A stretch of 64,000 nt of DNA. Source: Candidatus Eiseniibacteriota bacterium (GTDB taxonomy: Bacteria > Eisenbacteria > RBG-16-71-46 > CAIMUX01 > WJJG01). The notes below the pieces were generated by a model. It made no database searches, was not told the origin of the DNA, and saw only the letters and a list, made by a program, of their open reading frames with translations. Both the position numbers and the translations under genes were made by a program. This document shows positions 15,210 to 23,172 of this stretch, one piece after another. The stretch is from assembly GCA_023129715.1 (NCBI GenBank), contig JAGMBO010000056.1:1-64000 (forward strand), written 5' to 3'. Positions within the stretch are counted from its first letter, which is position 1. Each line of letters starts with the position of its first letter.

Positions 15210-15659
15210 TCAGCTCCGCTCTGTCGGAGCAGACCGTTCGCCGTGCCGGCCCCAACGCCCTCGCGGGCCGCCGCGGCCGCTACCGCCACGATAACCACCT
15301 TGGCGGAATTGCCAGCGCCCCCGGCACCGGCCGCCATGGCCCATCATCATGCGCGGCTCCAATTCGCCATTGAGGAAGCATTGCAGCGCGTCGTCCGCCT
15401 CTCCGGTAATCCAGGGCACGACCTGGATGCCTTGAAGCGCGAGTTGCGCGGCCGAGAAGCGATCGATCCCTCCGCAAACCACGAGGGCGATTCCCCGATC
15501 CACCAGACGTTGGATCCGATGGGCGAGCACCGCATCATCGACGGTCTGCACTCGGCGATCAACGACCCGGCCCCCCTCGACTTCAGCGACCAGAAACTCA
15601 CCGGCGCAATCGAAGCGCGGGGAGACTCGGGTGCCGAAGAGCGGAATGGCGAGCTTCAT
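15210..15659 (-). CDS. NifX/NifB-type metal-cluster binding protein (ORP-like), copy 1, first gene of cluster
   Basis: The 149-residue protein begins MKLAIPLFGTRVSPRFDCAGEF and has LVVCGGIDRFSAAQLALQGIQVV, a NifX-type domain with SPRFDCA and VCGGID motifs. Beyond about residue 105 there is a Gly/Arg-rich tail (RGGSGRGGPRGRWG), like that of the neighbouring DUF5320 protein. It is the first gene behind the sigma-54 promoter at 15684-15700. GGAGGC just upstream of the ATG is a good ribosome binding site. Confidence 0.85.
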   Translation of the reverse strand: MKLAIPLFGTRVSPRFDCAGEFLVAEVEGGRVVDRRVQTVDDAVLAHRIQRLVDRGIALVVCGGIDRFSAAQLALQGIQVVPWITGEADDALQCFLNGELEPRMMMGHGGRCRGRWQFRQGGYRGGSGRGGPRGRWGRHGERSAPTERS

Positions 15660-15683
15660 TCATGCCTCCTGTGTGCAGACCCA

Positions 15684-15700
15684 TTGCAAGAACAGTGCCT
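15684..15700 (-). promoter_or_regulatory. Sigma-54 (-24/-12) promoter of the ORP-like cluster
   Basis: On the minus strand the sequence AGGCACTGTTCTTGCA has GG and GC separated by exactly 10 bp, as required for sigma-54 promoters (consensus TGGCACG-N4-TTGCA). Transcription would start near 15673, just ahead of the first NifX-like gene (ATG 15659). A sigma-54 activator gene is next door (16116-17576). Confidence 0.85.
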
Positions 15701-15834
15701 CACGGCAGCCGTGTTCATCCCATGGATCCGGGGCGAATTGTCAACGTGTTGTAATTGTTTGTGTTACGAGACTCAGCGAGGTTGGATCGACATCCGGCTG
15801 GCCATGCCACGGTACCCATCCGCAGCGATAGCGT

Positions 15835-15901
15835 TGCATATATGCATCGCTATGTGTTGCGTATACGCAGGCCCGCGTTGTTTGTGCGTTGCGAATGTGC
15901 A
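15835..15901. promoter_or_regulatory. Three enhancer-like palindromes (putative activator binding sites)
   Basis: Two perfect 12-bp palindromes, TGCATATATGCA (15835-15846) and TGCGTATACGCA (15858-15869), and a third weaker copy, TGCGAATGTGCA (15890-15901), lie 135-215 bp upstream of the sigma-54 promoter. Centre-to-centre distances are 23 and 32 bp. The common half-site is TGCRNA. The position is typical of upstream activating sequences for a sigma-54 activator, here probably the one encoded at 16116-17576. Confidence 0.7.
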
Positions 15902-16115
15902 TTCTTCCCCGCAACGCCTCATCCACCCATCCGGACGCCCGACGCCATCGTCACCCTCATAGTCACAGTCATAGTCATCGCCATCGCCATCGCCGGCTTG
16001 CCGGGTGTCGATCTACCGCGGTTCTTCTTTCCACAGTATGGCTTCGCCGCCGGCCAGTTCGGCAGCGGCAGGGCATGGCTCGCGATCCCATCGTCGGACG
16101 GCTCGGCTCCCGGAC

Positions 16116-17576
16116 CTATGCCTGCGACCCTCGCGGCGCTTCCCCTCGCGGCCCTTCCCGTCGCGGCGCTTCCAGACCCAGCTTCTTCATCCGCCGCCAC
16201 AGCGTCGTCGGGTGAATCCCCAGTTCCGCCGCCGCCCTCCGCCGGTTTCCCCCATGACGTTCCAGCGTCTCGATGATCGCCGCCGCCTCGGCGCGCGCCA
16301 GAGCATTGCCGGCCGCACGCTCTGTCGGAACGGCACCGTGCGTGTCTTTCTCCAATCCTTCCGGCGTGGGGAGCGCCGCCCGGGAGGGCCCGGCAGGCTC
16401 GTCCCTATCGCCCCCGCGGCCCCGGACAGCCACGATCAACTCATCAGGCAGATGCTCCTTCGTGACCCAGCGCCCGTGACAGAGGATCATGGCGTGTTCG
16501 ATGACATTCTCCAGCTCGCGGATATTGCCCGGGTAGGAATGGCGCATCAGCAGCTCGAGCGCATCGTCGGCGACTCCCTCAATGCTCTTCCCCATGCGCG
16601 CGTTCATGCGCGCAATGAAGTGATCGATGAGCAGCGGGATGTCCTCACGGCGGCGCGCCAGGGGCGGCAGGGTCAGCCGGACGACATTGATCCGATAGTA
16701 GAGATCGTCGCGGAACTCGCCCGCCGCGACCGCCTTAGCCAGGTCGCGATTCGTCGACGCGATGATGCGCACATCGGCCTTCACCGGCTCGGTGGCGCCG
16801 AGCGGCTCGTATTCCCGCTCCTGGAGGACACGCAGCAGCTTGACCTGCAGCGCTCTCGGTAGCTCCCCGATCTCATCGAGCAGAATCGTCCCTCCCTCGG
16901 CCAGCGCGAAGCGTCCCGGCTTGTCCCGTTTCGCATCGGTGAAGGCGCCGCGCCGATAGCCGAAGAGCTCCGACTCGAGCAAGGTCGCCGGCAACGCGCC
17001 GCAGTTGACGACGACGTACTTCTGCTTCCCCCGGCCGCTCAGGTCGTGGATCGCGCGGGCAAAGAGCTCCTTGCCCGATCCGCTCGGCCCCTCGATGAGC
17101 ACCGTGCTCTCACTCGCCGCGACATCGGGCAGGATGCGGAAGATGCGTTGGATCTCACGACTCTTGCTGATGATCTCGCCCAGCCGATAGCTGCCGCGGA
17201 TCTCCTCGCGCAGGGTCTCGATCGCCGAGAGGTCACGGAAGGTCTCGACGCCGCCGGTGATCACGCCCTGATCGTTGCGCAGAACCGCCGTACTGATGCT
17301 GACCGGAATCCGCTCACCATCCCCGTCGATGATCGTCGCCCGATGGTCGATCAGCGGTTCACCGGTCGCGATCGTCTGGCGCAGGGCGCACGCCGTCTGG
17401 CAGATATCCGCACGGAAGACATCGAAGCACTTCTGGCCCACCGCCTGCTCGCGCGAGACGCCGGTGATCTGCTCGGCGGCCCGGTTGAAGGAGGTGATGT
17501 TCCAGTCCGGGTCGACGGTGAAGACACCATCCGTGATGCTGTCGAGAATGATCTCCGTGTGAGGACGGCTCGCCAT
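16116..17576 (-). CDS. Sigma-54-dependent activator with PAS domain (ORP-cluster regulator)
   Basis: The 486-residue protein has an N-terminal PAS domain (about 8-115) with three cysteines in the stretch CFDVFRADICQTACAL that could sense redox state or hold a cofactor. The central AAA+ domain (about 140-370) shows Walker A GPSGSGKE, the sigma-54 contact loop GAFTDA (consensus GAFTGA) and Walker B ILLDEIGE. A Fis-type helix-turn-helix (GGNRRRAAAELGIHPTTLW) ends the protein. It should activate the nearby sigma-54 promoter. The ATG at 17576 follows GGGAG; an ATG at 17597 would overlap the previous gene. The tail is coded by three 15-bp repeats. Confidence 0.9.
   Translation of the reverse strand: MASRPHTEIILDSITDGVFTVDPDWNITSFNRAAEQITGVSREQAVGQKCFDVFRADICQTACALRQTIATGEPLIDHRATIIDGDGERIPVSISTAVLRNDQGVITGGVETFRDLSAIETLREEIRGSYRLGEIISKSREIQRIFRILPDVAASESTVLIEGPSGSGKELFARAIHDLSGRGKQKYVVVNCGALPATLLESELFGYRRGAFTDAKRDKPGRFALAEGGTILLDEIGELPRALQVKLLRVLQEREYEPLGATEPVKADVRIIASTNRDLAKAVAAGEFRDDLYYRINVVRLTLPPLARRREDIPLLIDHFIARMNARMGKSIEGVADDALELLMRHSYPGNIRELENVIEHAMILCHGRWVTKEHLPDELIVAVRGRGGDRDEPAGPSRAALPTPEGLEKDTHGAVPTERAAGNALARAEAAAIIETLERHGGNRRRAAAELGIHPTTLWRRMKKLGLEAPRREGPRGEAPRGSQA
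16131..16175. repeat. 15-bp tandem repeat, three copies, in the 3' end of the regulator gene
   Basis: Units TCGCGGCGCTTCCCC, TCGCGGCCCTTCCCG and TCGCGGCGCTTCCAG are adjacent and in frame. They encode the arginine/glycine-rich tail of the sigma-54 activator and end a few codons from its stop. Confidence 0.8.
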
Positions 17577-17586
17577 CGCGGCTCCC

Positions 17587-19677
17587 TCAGCGGACATAGC
17601 CCAGACCGCGCAGCCGCTCCCGCGTCGCCTCGTCGATGGTCACATCGACCGCTTGCCGGGCGCCCTCGCGGACAGCAGCGCGGAACTCCTCGAGTTCCTC
17701 GTGGGCGGCTTCGGCGCGGGCCGGCTGCTCGCCGGCGAGATCCCGCTGTTCGCCTGGATCACTGGCCAGGTCGAAAAGCATCAAGGACGTTTCCCCGCCC
17801 CGCCTACTGAGAATCACCTTCTGCGGACCTCGTTGCAAGGCGTAGGCGTAGTGTCCGCCATGATCGACTTCACTGTAGAGCGGGCGTGGCGGTTCGCGCA
17901 TCTCGGCACCGGTCAGAATCGGGATCAGGCTCGCGCCATCCAGCGCTGAAGGCGCCGAAATGTCGCAGATCTCGAGGATCGTCGGGACAAGGTCGATGTG
18001 ACGGACGATGTGGGAAATAGTGCGGCCGCCATGGCCCTGCAGACCGGGGACCTGCGGGCAACTCATCATCAGAGGAACATGGAGCAACTCGTTGTAGAGC
18101 GAGTGCCCATGCCCCCAGCCACCGCGTTCACAGAACTCCTCACCATGATCGGCGGTGAGCACGATCAGCGTCTCCTTGGTGAGTTCCCGCCGGTCGAGCT
18201 CGTTGAAGAGCGCCCCCAGCCAACGGTCGGCATGGAAGATCTCGCCGTCATAGAGGGCGAGCATGTTGGCCAGGCTGTCGGCTGAGATCTCCGGGCCTCG
18301 CTCGAAAGGCAGGAACCCGTGATAGGCCGGGAAGTAGCTGACCCGGCCCAACCGCGCCAGCCGTGGGGTGAGGAATCGCCCGTCATCGGGAGGCGGCGGA
18401 TCATAGGGAACGTGGGGTTCCATCAGGTGAAGGTAGGCGAAGAAGGGGCGCTGCGGGTTGGCGTCCCCTGCGCCGGCTTCCCCCGCCCCGGCCGCCCCCG
18501 CAAAGACCTCCTCGTCCAGCCAGTCGAGGAATGCCCGGGTCAGTCCGTCGGCACGCAAGCCTCCCTCCGGCGCTCCACCGCCAATAAGGGCACGCTCGAT
18601 CGTCTCGAGCAGGCGGAAAAGCCCCTTGGCGACCTCGCTCCATTCGGTCAGTCGATGGAGCAAGTGGCCCATCATCAGTTGGACGAGCCTCGGCGGGTTG
18701 CTCGCGTAGAAGTGATCGACGCCGCGCCCGAAACCGAACATCGGAGTGATAAAGCTATTGGCGGTGAAGAGACCGGTCCGGTAACCGGCGCCGCGCATCG
18801 TCTCGGCGAGCAGCGGGGCCGACACGGGTACCCCGCTCGCCATCAGATTGACTCCGTGCGCAGAAGGGTAGAGACCGGTCAAGATCGAGGCGGTCGACGG
18901 CTTCGTCCACGAGGTCTGGGCATAGGCCCGCTCGAAGAGGATCCCCGCGCCAGCGAAGGCATCGATCCACGGACTCGTCTCCCGCGCATAGCCGTGGATC
19001 GAGAGGTGATCGTAGCGCACGGCATCGATCAGGATGATCAGGACGTTCGGTTTCCCCGTTGCGTCACCGGCCGCCCGATCCGACCCACTGGGCACCGGAA
19101 GATAGGAAACGAGCGCGAGGATCAGGGCCACACCGGTGCCGAGTGCCCACCCCGCCCAGCGGCAACGGGGCGTTGCGCCATCGCCTCGGTCGCCACTCCG
19201 CCGGGGCGCGCGCCCGCGCGCGACGGCCCGCGCGACAGAGTAGACGCACACGCCGAGAAGCACGGCCCCCACGAGGATGCCGCCCGTATAGATCAACGAC
19301 GCCCGCGCCATCGCCTCGGGGAGATAGTAGAGATTGACATAGCCGGCCACGAGCAGGAAGCCGAAGGCGGCGACGGGAACCGCGACGGTCAGTGAGCGCG
19401 ACGGTGCCCGTCGCCTGAGCAGGAGCATCGCCGCGAGCAACAGGAAGCCGAGCAGGCACCCGGCGATACCATAGAGCAGGGCCGCCTCGAAGAGGTGGGC
19501 TCGCTGAATCGCCGAACCCGACCTGCCGACCTGAAAGAGGACCTCGAGCAGCCCCGCCAATCCTCCGACGCAAAGTCCGGCGCCGGGGGCGGTCATCCAG
19601 CCCGCGGGTCTCATAGGTTGCCTCGGGTCCGGATGGAAGTCGTCCTGCCGATCACGTCCGCCCGAACCATTGTGCAT
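17587..19677 (-). CDS. Membrane-anchored sulfatase / phosphotransferase-fold protein (possible lipid head-group enzyme)
   Basis: This 696-residue protein has about five membrane helices (residues 28-195) and an alkaline phosphatase-superfamily domain. NVLIILIDAVRYDHLSIHGY and VLTADHGEEF supply metal ligands; the nucleophile region is SWTKPSTASILTGLYPSAHG with Thr/Ser and no formylglycine Cys. It ends RLRGLGYVR, like the paralogue at 6556-8472. Its ATG directly follows the stop codon of the PAP2 gene (TAGATG), so the two are probably translated together. With the ceramide genes upstream it may transfer a phospho-head group to a sphingolipid, as inference from context only. Confidence 0.8.
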   Translation of the reverse strand: MHNGSGGRDRQDDFHPDPRQPMRPAGWMTAPGAGLCVGGLAGLLEVLFQVGRSGSAIQRAHLFEAALLYGIAGCLLGFLLLAAMLLLRRRAPSRSLTVAVPVAAFGFLLVAGYVNLYYLPEAMARASLIYTGGILVGAVLLGVCVYSVARAVARGRAPRRSGDRGDGATPRCRWAGWALGTGVALILALVSYLPVPSGSDRAAGDATGKPNVLIILIDAVRYDHLSIHGYARETSPWIDAFAGAGILFERAYAQTSWTKPSTASILTGLYPSAHGVNLMASGVPVSAPLLAETMRGAGYRTGLFTANSFITPMFGFGRGVDHFYASNPPRLVQLMMGHLLHRLTEWSEVAKGLFRLLETIERALIGGGAPEGGLRADGLTRAFLDWLDEEVFAGAAGAGEAGAGDANPQRPFFAYLHLMEPHVPYDPPPPDDGRFLTPRLARLGRVSYFPAYHGFLPFERGPEISADSLANMLALYDGEIFHADRWLGALFNELDRRELTKETLIVLTADHGEEFCERGGWGHGHSLYNELLHVPLMMSCPQVPGLQGHGGRTISHIVRHIDLVPTILEICDISAPSALDGASLIPILTGAEMREPPRPLYSEVDHGGHYAYALQRGPQKVILSRRGGETSLMLFDLASDPGEQRDLAGEQPARAEAAHEELEEFRAAVREGARQAVDVTIDEATRERLRGLGYVR

Positions 19678-20802
19678 CTATGCGGTCCTCGGTCTCAGGC
19701 GGGCCGCTCGTTCGATCCAGCCATGGATCCGTGGCCCGAGCAGTCCGGTGGTGATGCCAACCACAAGACCCGCCAGCGCGTCGATCGCGTAGTGGAACCC
19801 CCCATAGACCGTCCCGATCGTGATGCCCCCGGCGATCAAGAGCACGGCCCACGAGAACCGCCGCAGATACCGGCGGCAGACCAGCCAGGCCGCCACCGAG
19901 GCCGCCACGTGAGACGAAGGAAACGCTGTCCCGACCGAGGAGGCCTGCGTCAGCAGTCGATGGGTCAGGGATTGGAAGACCCCTCCTTCACCAGTCGGCA
20001 CGAGCGGCCCGAAATGATGGAAGGGTCCCTGCACGGGGAAGAAGGTGAAGATCAAGTAACAGGAGAGAAAGGTGAGCATGATCGTGCTGATGAAGACCTT
20101 GAGCGGCTCATACCTGCGCGAGAAATAGAGGGTGAGAGCGATCACCGCGAAGACCAAGGTGTAGGAGAGATAGGCCACGTGCAAGAGCTCCGAGAGAACC
20201 GCCCACGGCAGGATGGCATGAAACACTTGACTTGGCTGGCAGCTGAACAGCAGGGCTTCCTGTTGGATGATCAGATCGTCGAAGTAATTCTGCGTCGTGA
20301 TCCGATTGAGATGCTGCACCCCCTGGTACAGTAATGGAAGGCTCGCAAGAGGATAGGTGAGGCGGAAAAAGTGCAGCAGCGGCGGGCCACTGCGCCGCGC
20401 CAAGGCCAACAGAGCAACAGCGAGCAGATAGCCGAAGTGGATGGCGACGTAGTCCTCTTTGGTACGCCAACCATCGGCAGAGAAGAGAACCAGCACACCC
20501 GTGATCGCGAGATAGGCCAGCACGATCAAATCGGCGGGGATGTATCCGCGATCGGCCCGGGCACCCGGGCGCGCGGGCGCCGGCAGACGTGCCGGCCGGG
20601 GACCACCGGTGGAGGCCTGCCCGGGCCGGGATGAGCGGCGCCCGTCGGCGTCGCCGCCTGCGGGAGTCCCGGGCGTCGAGACTCCGGGAAGCGTCGTCTC
20701 CTCGATCGGTGCCGCGATCTCCCCCTCCGCAACCGTCGTCATTGACGGCCAGGACTTCTCCACCCCTTCGTCGGTTCCCGTGACGCGCGTCTTGGAACTC
20801 AC
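19678..20802 (-). CDS. PAP2-superfamily membrane phosphotransferase (inositol-phosphoceramide synthase-like)
   Basis: The 374-residue protein has a disordered Pro/Gly-rich N-terminus (about 1-90), then about six helices and PAP2 motifs TAFPSSHVAASVAAWL and GTVYGGFHYAIDALAG, with the catalytic histidines present. Relatives include AUR1/IPC synthase-like enzymes and lipid phosphatases. The GTG start at 20802 overlaps the stop of the upstream gene (GTGA) and has GGAGGG ahead of it; the longer frame from 20826 overlaps too far. Its place behind three ceramide genes suggests it makes or trims the sphingolipid head group. The substrate is not shown by the sequence. Confidence 0.85.
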   Translation of the reverse strand: MSSKTRVTGTDEGVEKSWPSMTTVAEGEIAAPIEETTLPGVSTPGTPAGGDADGRRSSRPGQASTGGPRPARLPAPARPGARADRGYIPADLIVLAYLAITGVLVLFSADGWRTKEDYVAIHFGYLLAVALLALARRSGPPLLHFFRLTYPLASLPLLYQGVQHLNRITTQNYFDDLIIQQEALLFSCQPSQVFHAILPWAVLSELLHVAYLSYTLVFAVIALTLYFSRRYEPLKVFISTIMLTFLSCYLIFTFFPVQGPFHHFGPLVPTGEGGVFQSLTHRLLTQASSVGTAFPSSHVAASVAAWLVCRRYLRRFSWAVLLIAGGITIGTVYGGFHYAIDALAGLVVGITTGLLGPRIHGWIERAARLRPRTA

Positions 20803-21779
20803 AGCCAACCCTCCTGCCGGTACCACTCTAGCGTCTCGCGCATCCCGTCGGCTACACCAACCCGCGGCTCGAAGCCGACTCCCCGGAGCTTATCCACGCT
20901 GCAGATCCAATAGGGTTGCAGGATATCCTCGACCTTATCACGATTGATGACCGGCTGGCGCCCGGTCAGCTTGCCGACCAGCTCGCCCCACCATCCGGCA
21001 AGCCGGATCGCCGCCGACGGGATCCGCACGCGACGCAGTGGGCGGCCGAAGTAGTCGCCGAGGAGCTCTCCCACCGACTCCCACGAGTAGAAGCCCCCGT
21101 CACTAGCGTGGAAGATCCCCGCGGCCTCCCGCTCGGCGAGCAGGAGACACGCGGCGGCCAGATCGCGGGCATGGATGATGCTGACCAGACTGCCGCGCGG
21201 GGCGGGCAGCGGCAACCAGCCACGCCGCGCCCATGTCATCAGCTCCAGCAGGGCCACATCCCGCGGACCATAGATGGCCGGCGGGCGGACGATCACCAGG
21301 CGGCGGCCCGGCCTGCTCTGGTCCAGCAGCCAGCGTTCCGCGGCCAACTTGCTCTCCCCATAGGGCGTGCGGGGTGCCGGCGGGTCCTCCTCCGTGCGGG
21401 GCCGGTCGGCGGAGGGCGCCGGACCGCTGGCGGCGAGGCTGCTGCAGAAGAGAAAGAGTTCGAATTGGTCCTGCTCCGCCGCAATTCGGTAGAGCTGAAT
21501 GGTGCCCTCGGTGTTGACCTGAAAGTAGCCCTCCCGCGTGGGGACCCGGGTCACGCCACCGAAGTGGAAGACCCAGGAGACATCGCGCACGAGTTCCCGT
21601 AAGGAATCGGGGTCGCGCAGGTCGGCGGGAACGAGATCGATTCCGGTTGCCGGCAGCCAGCGCCGGTTGCTGACCGGACGCACCGGGATGCGCACCTGGT
21701 AGCCCGCGGCCAGGAGCGCCTCCATGACGGAGGATCCCGCGAATCCCGTAGCTCCGGTGACCAGAACGAGGCGGCTCAT
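20799..21779 (-). CDS. NAD-dependent epimerase/dehydratase, likely ceramide reductase (CerR-like)
   Basis: The 326-residue protein is an extended short-chain dehydrogenase: VLVTGATGFAGSSV (NAD binding), VFHFGGVTRVP, and the catalytic YxxxK in TPYGESKLAAERWL. In Caulobacter the third enzyme of bacterial ceramide synthesis is a reductase of this superfamily that reduces the 3-oxo group of the lipid. Here it follows serine palmitoyltransferase and a ceramide synthase candidate, which supports that role. No standard ribosome binding site is close to the ATG, but GGAGGAG lies further upstream. Confidence 0.75.
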   Translation of the reverse strand: MSRLVLVTGATGFAGSSVMEALLAAGYQVRIPVRPVSNRRWLPATGIDLVPADLRDPDSLRELVRDVSWVFHFGGVTRVPTREGYFQVNTEGTIQLYRIAAEQDQFELFLFCSSLAASGPAPSADRPRTEEDPPAPRTPYGESKLAAERWLLDQSRPGRRLVIVRPPAIYGPRDVALLELMTWARRGWLPLPAPRGSLVSIIHARDLAAACLLLAEREAAGIFHASDGGFYSWESVGELLGDYFGRPLRRVRIPSAAIRLAGWWGELVGKLTGRQPVINRDKVEDILQPYWICSVDKLRGVGFEPRVGVADGMRETLEWYRQEGWL

Positions 21780-21838
21780 CGTGCGTGTCCGTTCAACTCC
21801 TCCGCTTCCCTGCCCGGGCGGGAAGGAGCGCCGTGTAC

Positions 21839-23014
21839 CTAGACCGCCGCGGCGAGCGGCCGCTCGTAGATGCGATAGGTCTTGTAGACGTGGGCCCCCA
21901 TGTTGACCAGGGCCTGCCGCATGGCGTGGTTGTCTTCCAGGATCCAGGAGAACTCTCCGCCGCGGATCCCATGCTCTGCAACTGCCTGAAACAGCCGCAA
22001 GTATAGTAACTGATCGAGCCCCTTGCCTTGCAGCTCGGGCACGATGCCCAACGCGGGGATCCTGAGCATGTCGATCTTGCGGGCATGCCAGAGAATCTTG
22101 ATCAGTCCGAACGGAAACAGCCGGCCATTGGCGTGAATGAGCGCCATGTTCGCATCGGGCAACCCCAACGCGAACCCGACCGGCTCCTCTCCCCGCTCGA
22201 GAATGATCATGTACTGTGGTTTGACAATCGGCTTCATCTCCTTGGCGAAGTGCGTGATCTCCGCCTCGGTCATCGGAACGAAACCCCAGTTCTTCTCCCA
22301 CGCGCGGTTGTAGACCTCGCGCACGCGGGCGACATCTTCCTCGTAGTGTTTCATGTCGAGCGGACGGGCGGTCACCCCTCGCCGGGCGGCGATCTTCTCT
22401 GCCGCGCGCACCATCCGTTCGGGAGTCCCCCCCACAATCAAGAAATAGGCAAGCAGGTCCTTGGCCTTGCGGAGGCCGTAGCCCTCCAGCAGTTCGACGT
22501 ATCCGGGCGGATTGTGGGTCATCATGATGCGCGGCGGAGAATCGAACCCATCGACGAGCAGGCCCCACTCCTCGTTGCTCGAGAACGAAGCCGGCCCACG
22601 CAGGATCGTCAGGCCGCGTTCCCGGGCCCAGCGCCCAACTTCCGCGAAGAGCGCCGCCACGATCTCCGCGCCCCTCGCGGGCGCCTCCCCGGCTCCGAGA
22701 ATGTCGAAGAAACCGAAGAAGCAGACCTTCTCGTCGTGCACCTCGTTGTGCAGGCGGTTCTCGATCGCCGCGATCCGTCCGACGATTTCATCGCCTTTGT
22801 AGGCAAGGTAGTACTCGACCTCGGCATGCTCGAGAAAGGGATGCCGGGTCAACATCTTCTTCATATCCCCGATCAGCGGAGGCACCCAGTTGGGATCCCC
22901 GGCATAGACCTTCCAGGGAAAGGTGACGAAGCGATGGAGTTGACGGCGGCCGGAAACCCGCTCGATGCGTAGCCGCCCACCCAGAAAAGACGTGCTCTCG
23001 GACTGAACCATCAT
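21839..23014 (-). CDS. GNAT-fold acyltransferase, likely bacterial ceramide synthase (bCerS-like)
   Basis: The 391-residue protein has the features of a family often annotated as GNAT or dATP pyrophosphohydrolase: FPWKVYAGDPNWVPPL, FLEHAEVEYYLAYKGDEIVGRIAAIENR, FFGFFDIL, RGPASFSSNEEWGLLVDGFD, and a second GNAT lobe with IVPELQGKGLDQLLYLRLF. The Caulobacter ceramide synthase that acylates 3-oxosphinganine belongs to this superfamily. The location next to serine palmitoyltransferase and a reductase gives the rest of the argument. It has no membrane segment. I am confident of the family and less so of the exact substrate. Confidence 0.75.
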   Translation of the reverse strand: MMVQSESTSFLGGRLRIERVSGRRQLHRFVTFPWKVYAGDPNWVPPLIGDMKKMLTRHPFLEHAEVEYYLAYKGDEIVGRIAAIENRLHNEVHDEKVCFFGFFDILGAGEAPARGAEIVAALFAEVGRWARERGLTILRGPASFSSNEEWGLLVDGFDSPPRIMMTHNPPGYVELLEGYGLRKAKDLLAYFLIVGGTPERMVRAAEKIAARRGVTARPLDMKHYEEDVARVREVYNRAWEKNWGFVPMTEAEITHFAKEMKPIVKPQYMIILERGEEPVGFALGLPDANMALIHANGRLFPFGLIKILWHARKIDMLRIPALGIVPELQGKGLDQLLYLRLFQAVAEHGIRGGEFSWILEDNHAMRQALVNMGAHVYKTYRIYERPLAAAV

Positions 23015-23104
23015 TACGAAAACGTCCGTGTTCGCCCACTAAGAACCAGCCGGCCCCGCCCCGATGAACCCGGCTCGCTGCACCCGCCGGAAAGCGCGGC
23101 CGGC

Positions 23105-23172
23105 GCAGACCTCGAATTAGATCAGCCCGACTTCCCTCGCAGACCTCGAACTAGATCAGCCCGACTTTCTTG
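23105..23172. repeat. 34-bp tandem duplication at the 3' end of the serine palmitoyltransferase gene
   Basis: Copies at 23105-23138 and 23139-23172 begin GCAGACCTCGAA and differ at about four positions. The right copy carries the last codons and stop of the gene (VGLI then TAG); the left copy is outside the gene and keeps a stop in the same place (TAA). Confidence 0.85.

Noticed and set aside
15958-15995. GTCAT/ATCGCC runs as part of the regulatory region
   Set aside because: They are simple short repeats with no match to the palindromes or promoter.
20799-22568. A 589-residue protein covering the epimerase gene and part of the ceramide synthase candidate
   Set aside because: It is an artefact of the frame staying open upstream. 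The epimerase begins at ATG 21779 and the upstream part is a shadow of the GNAT-type gene.
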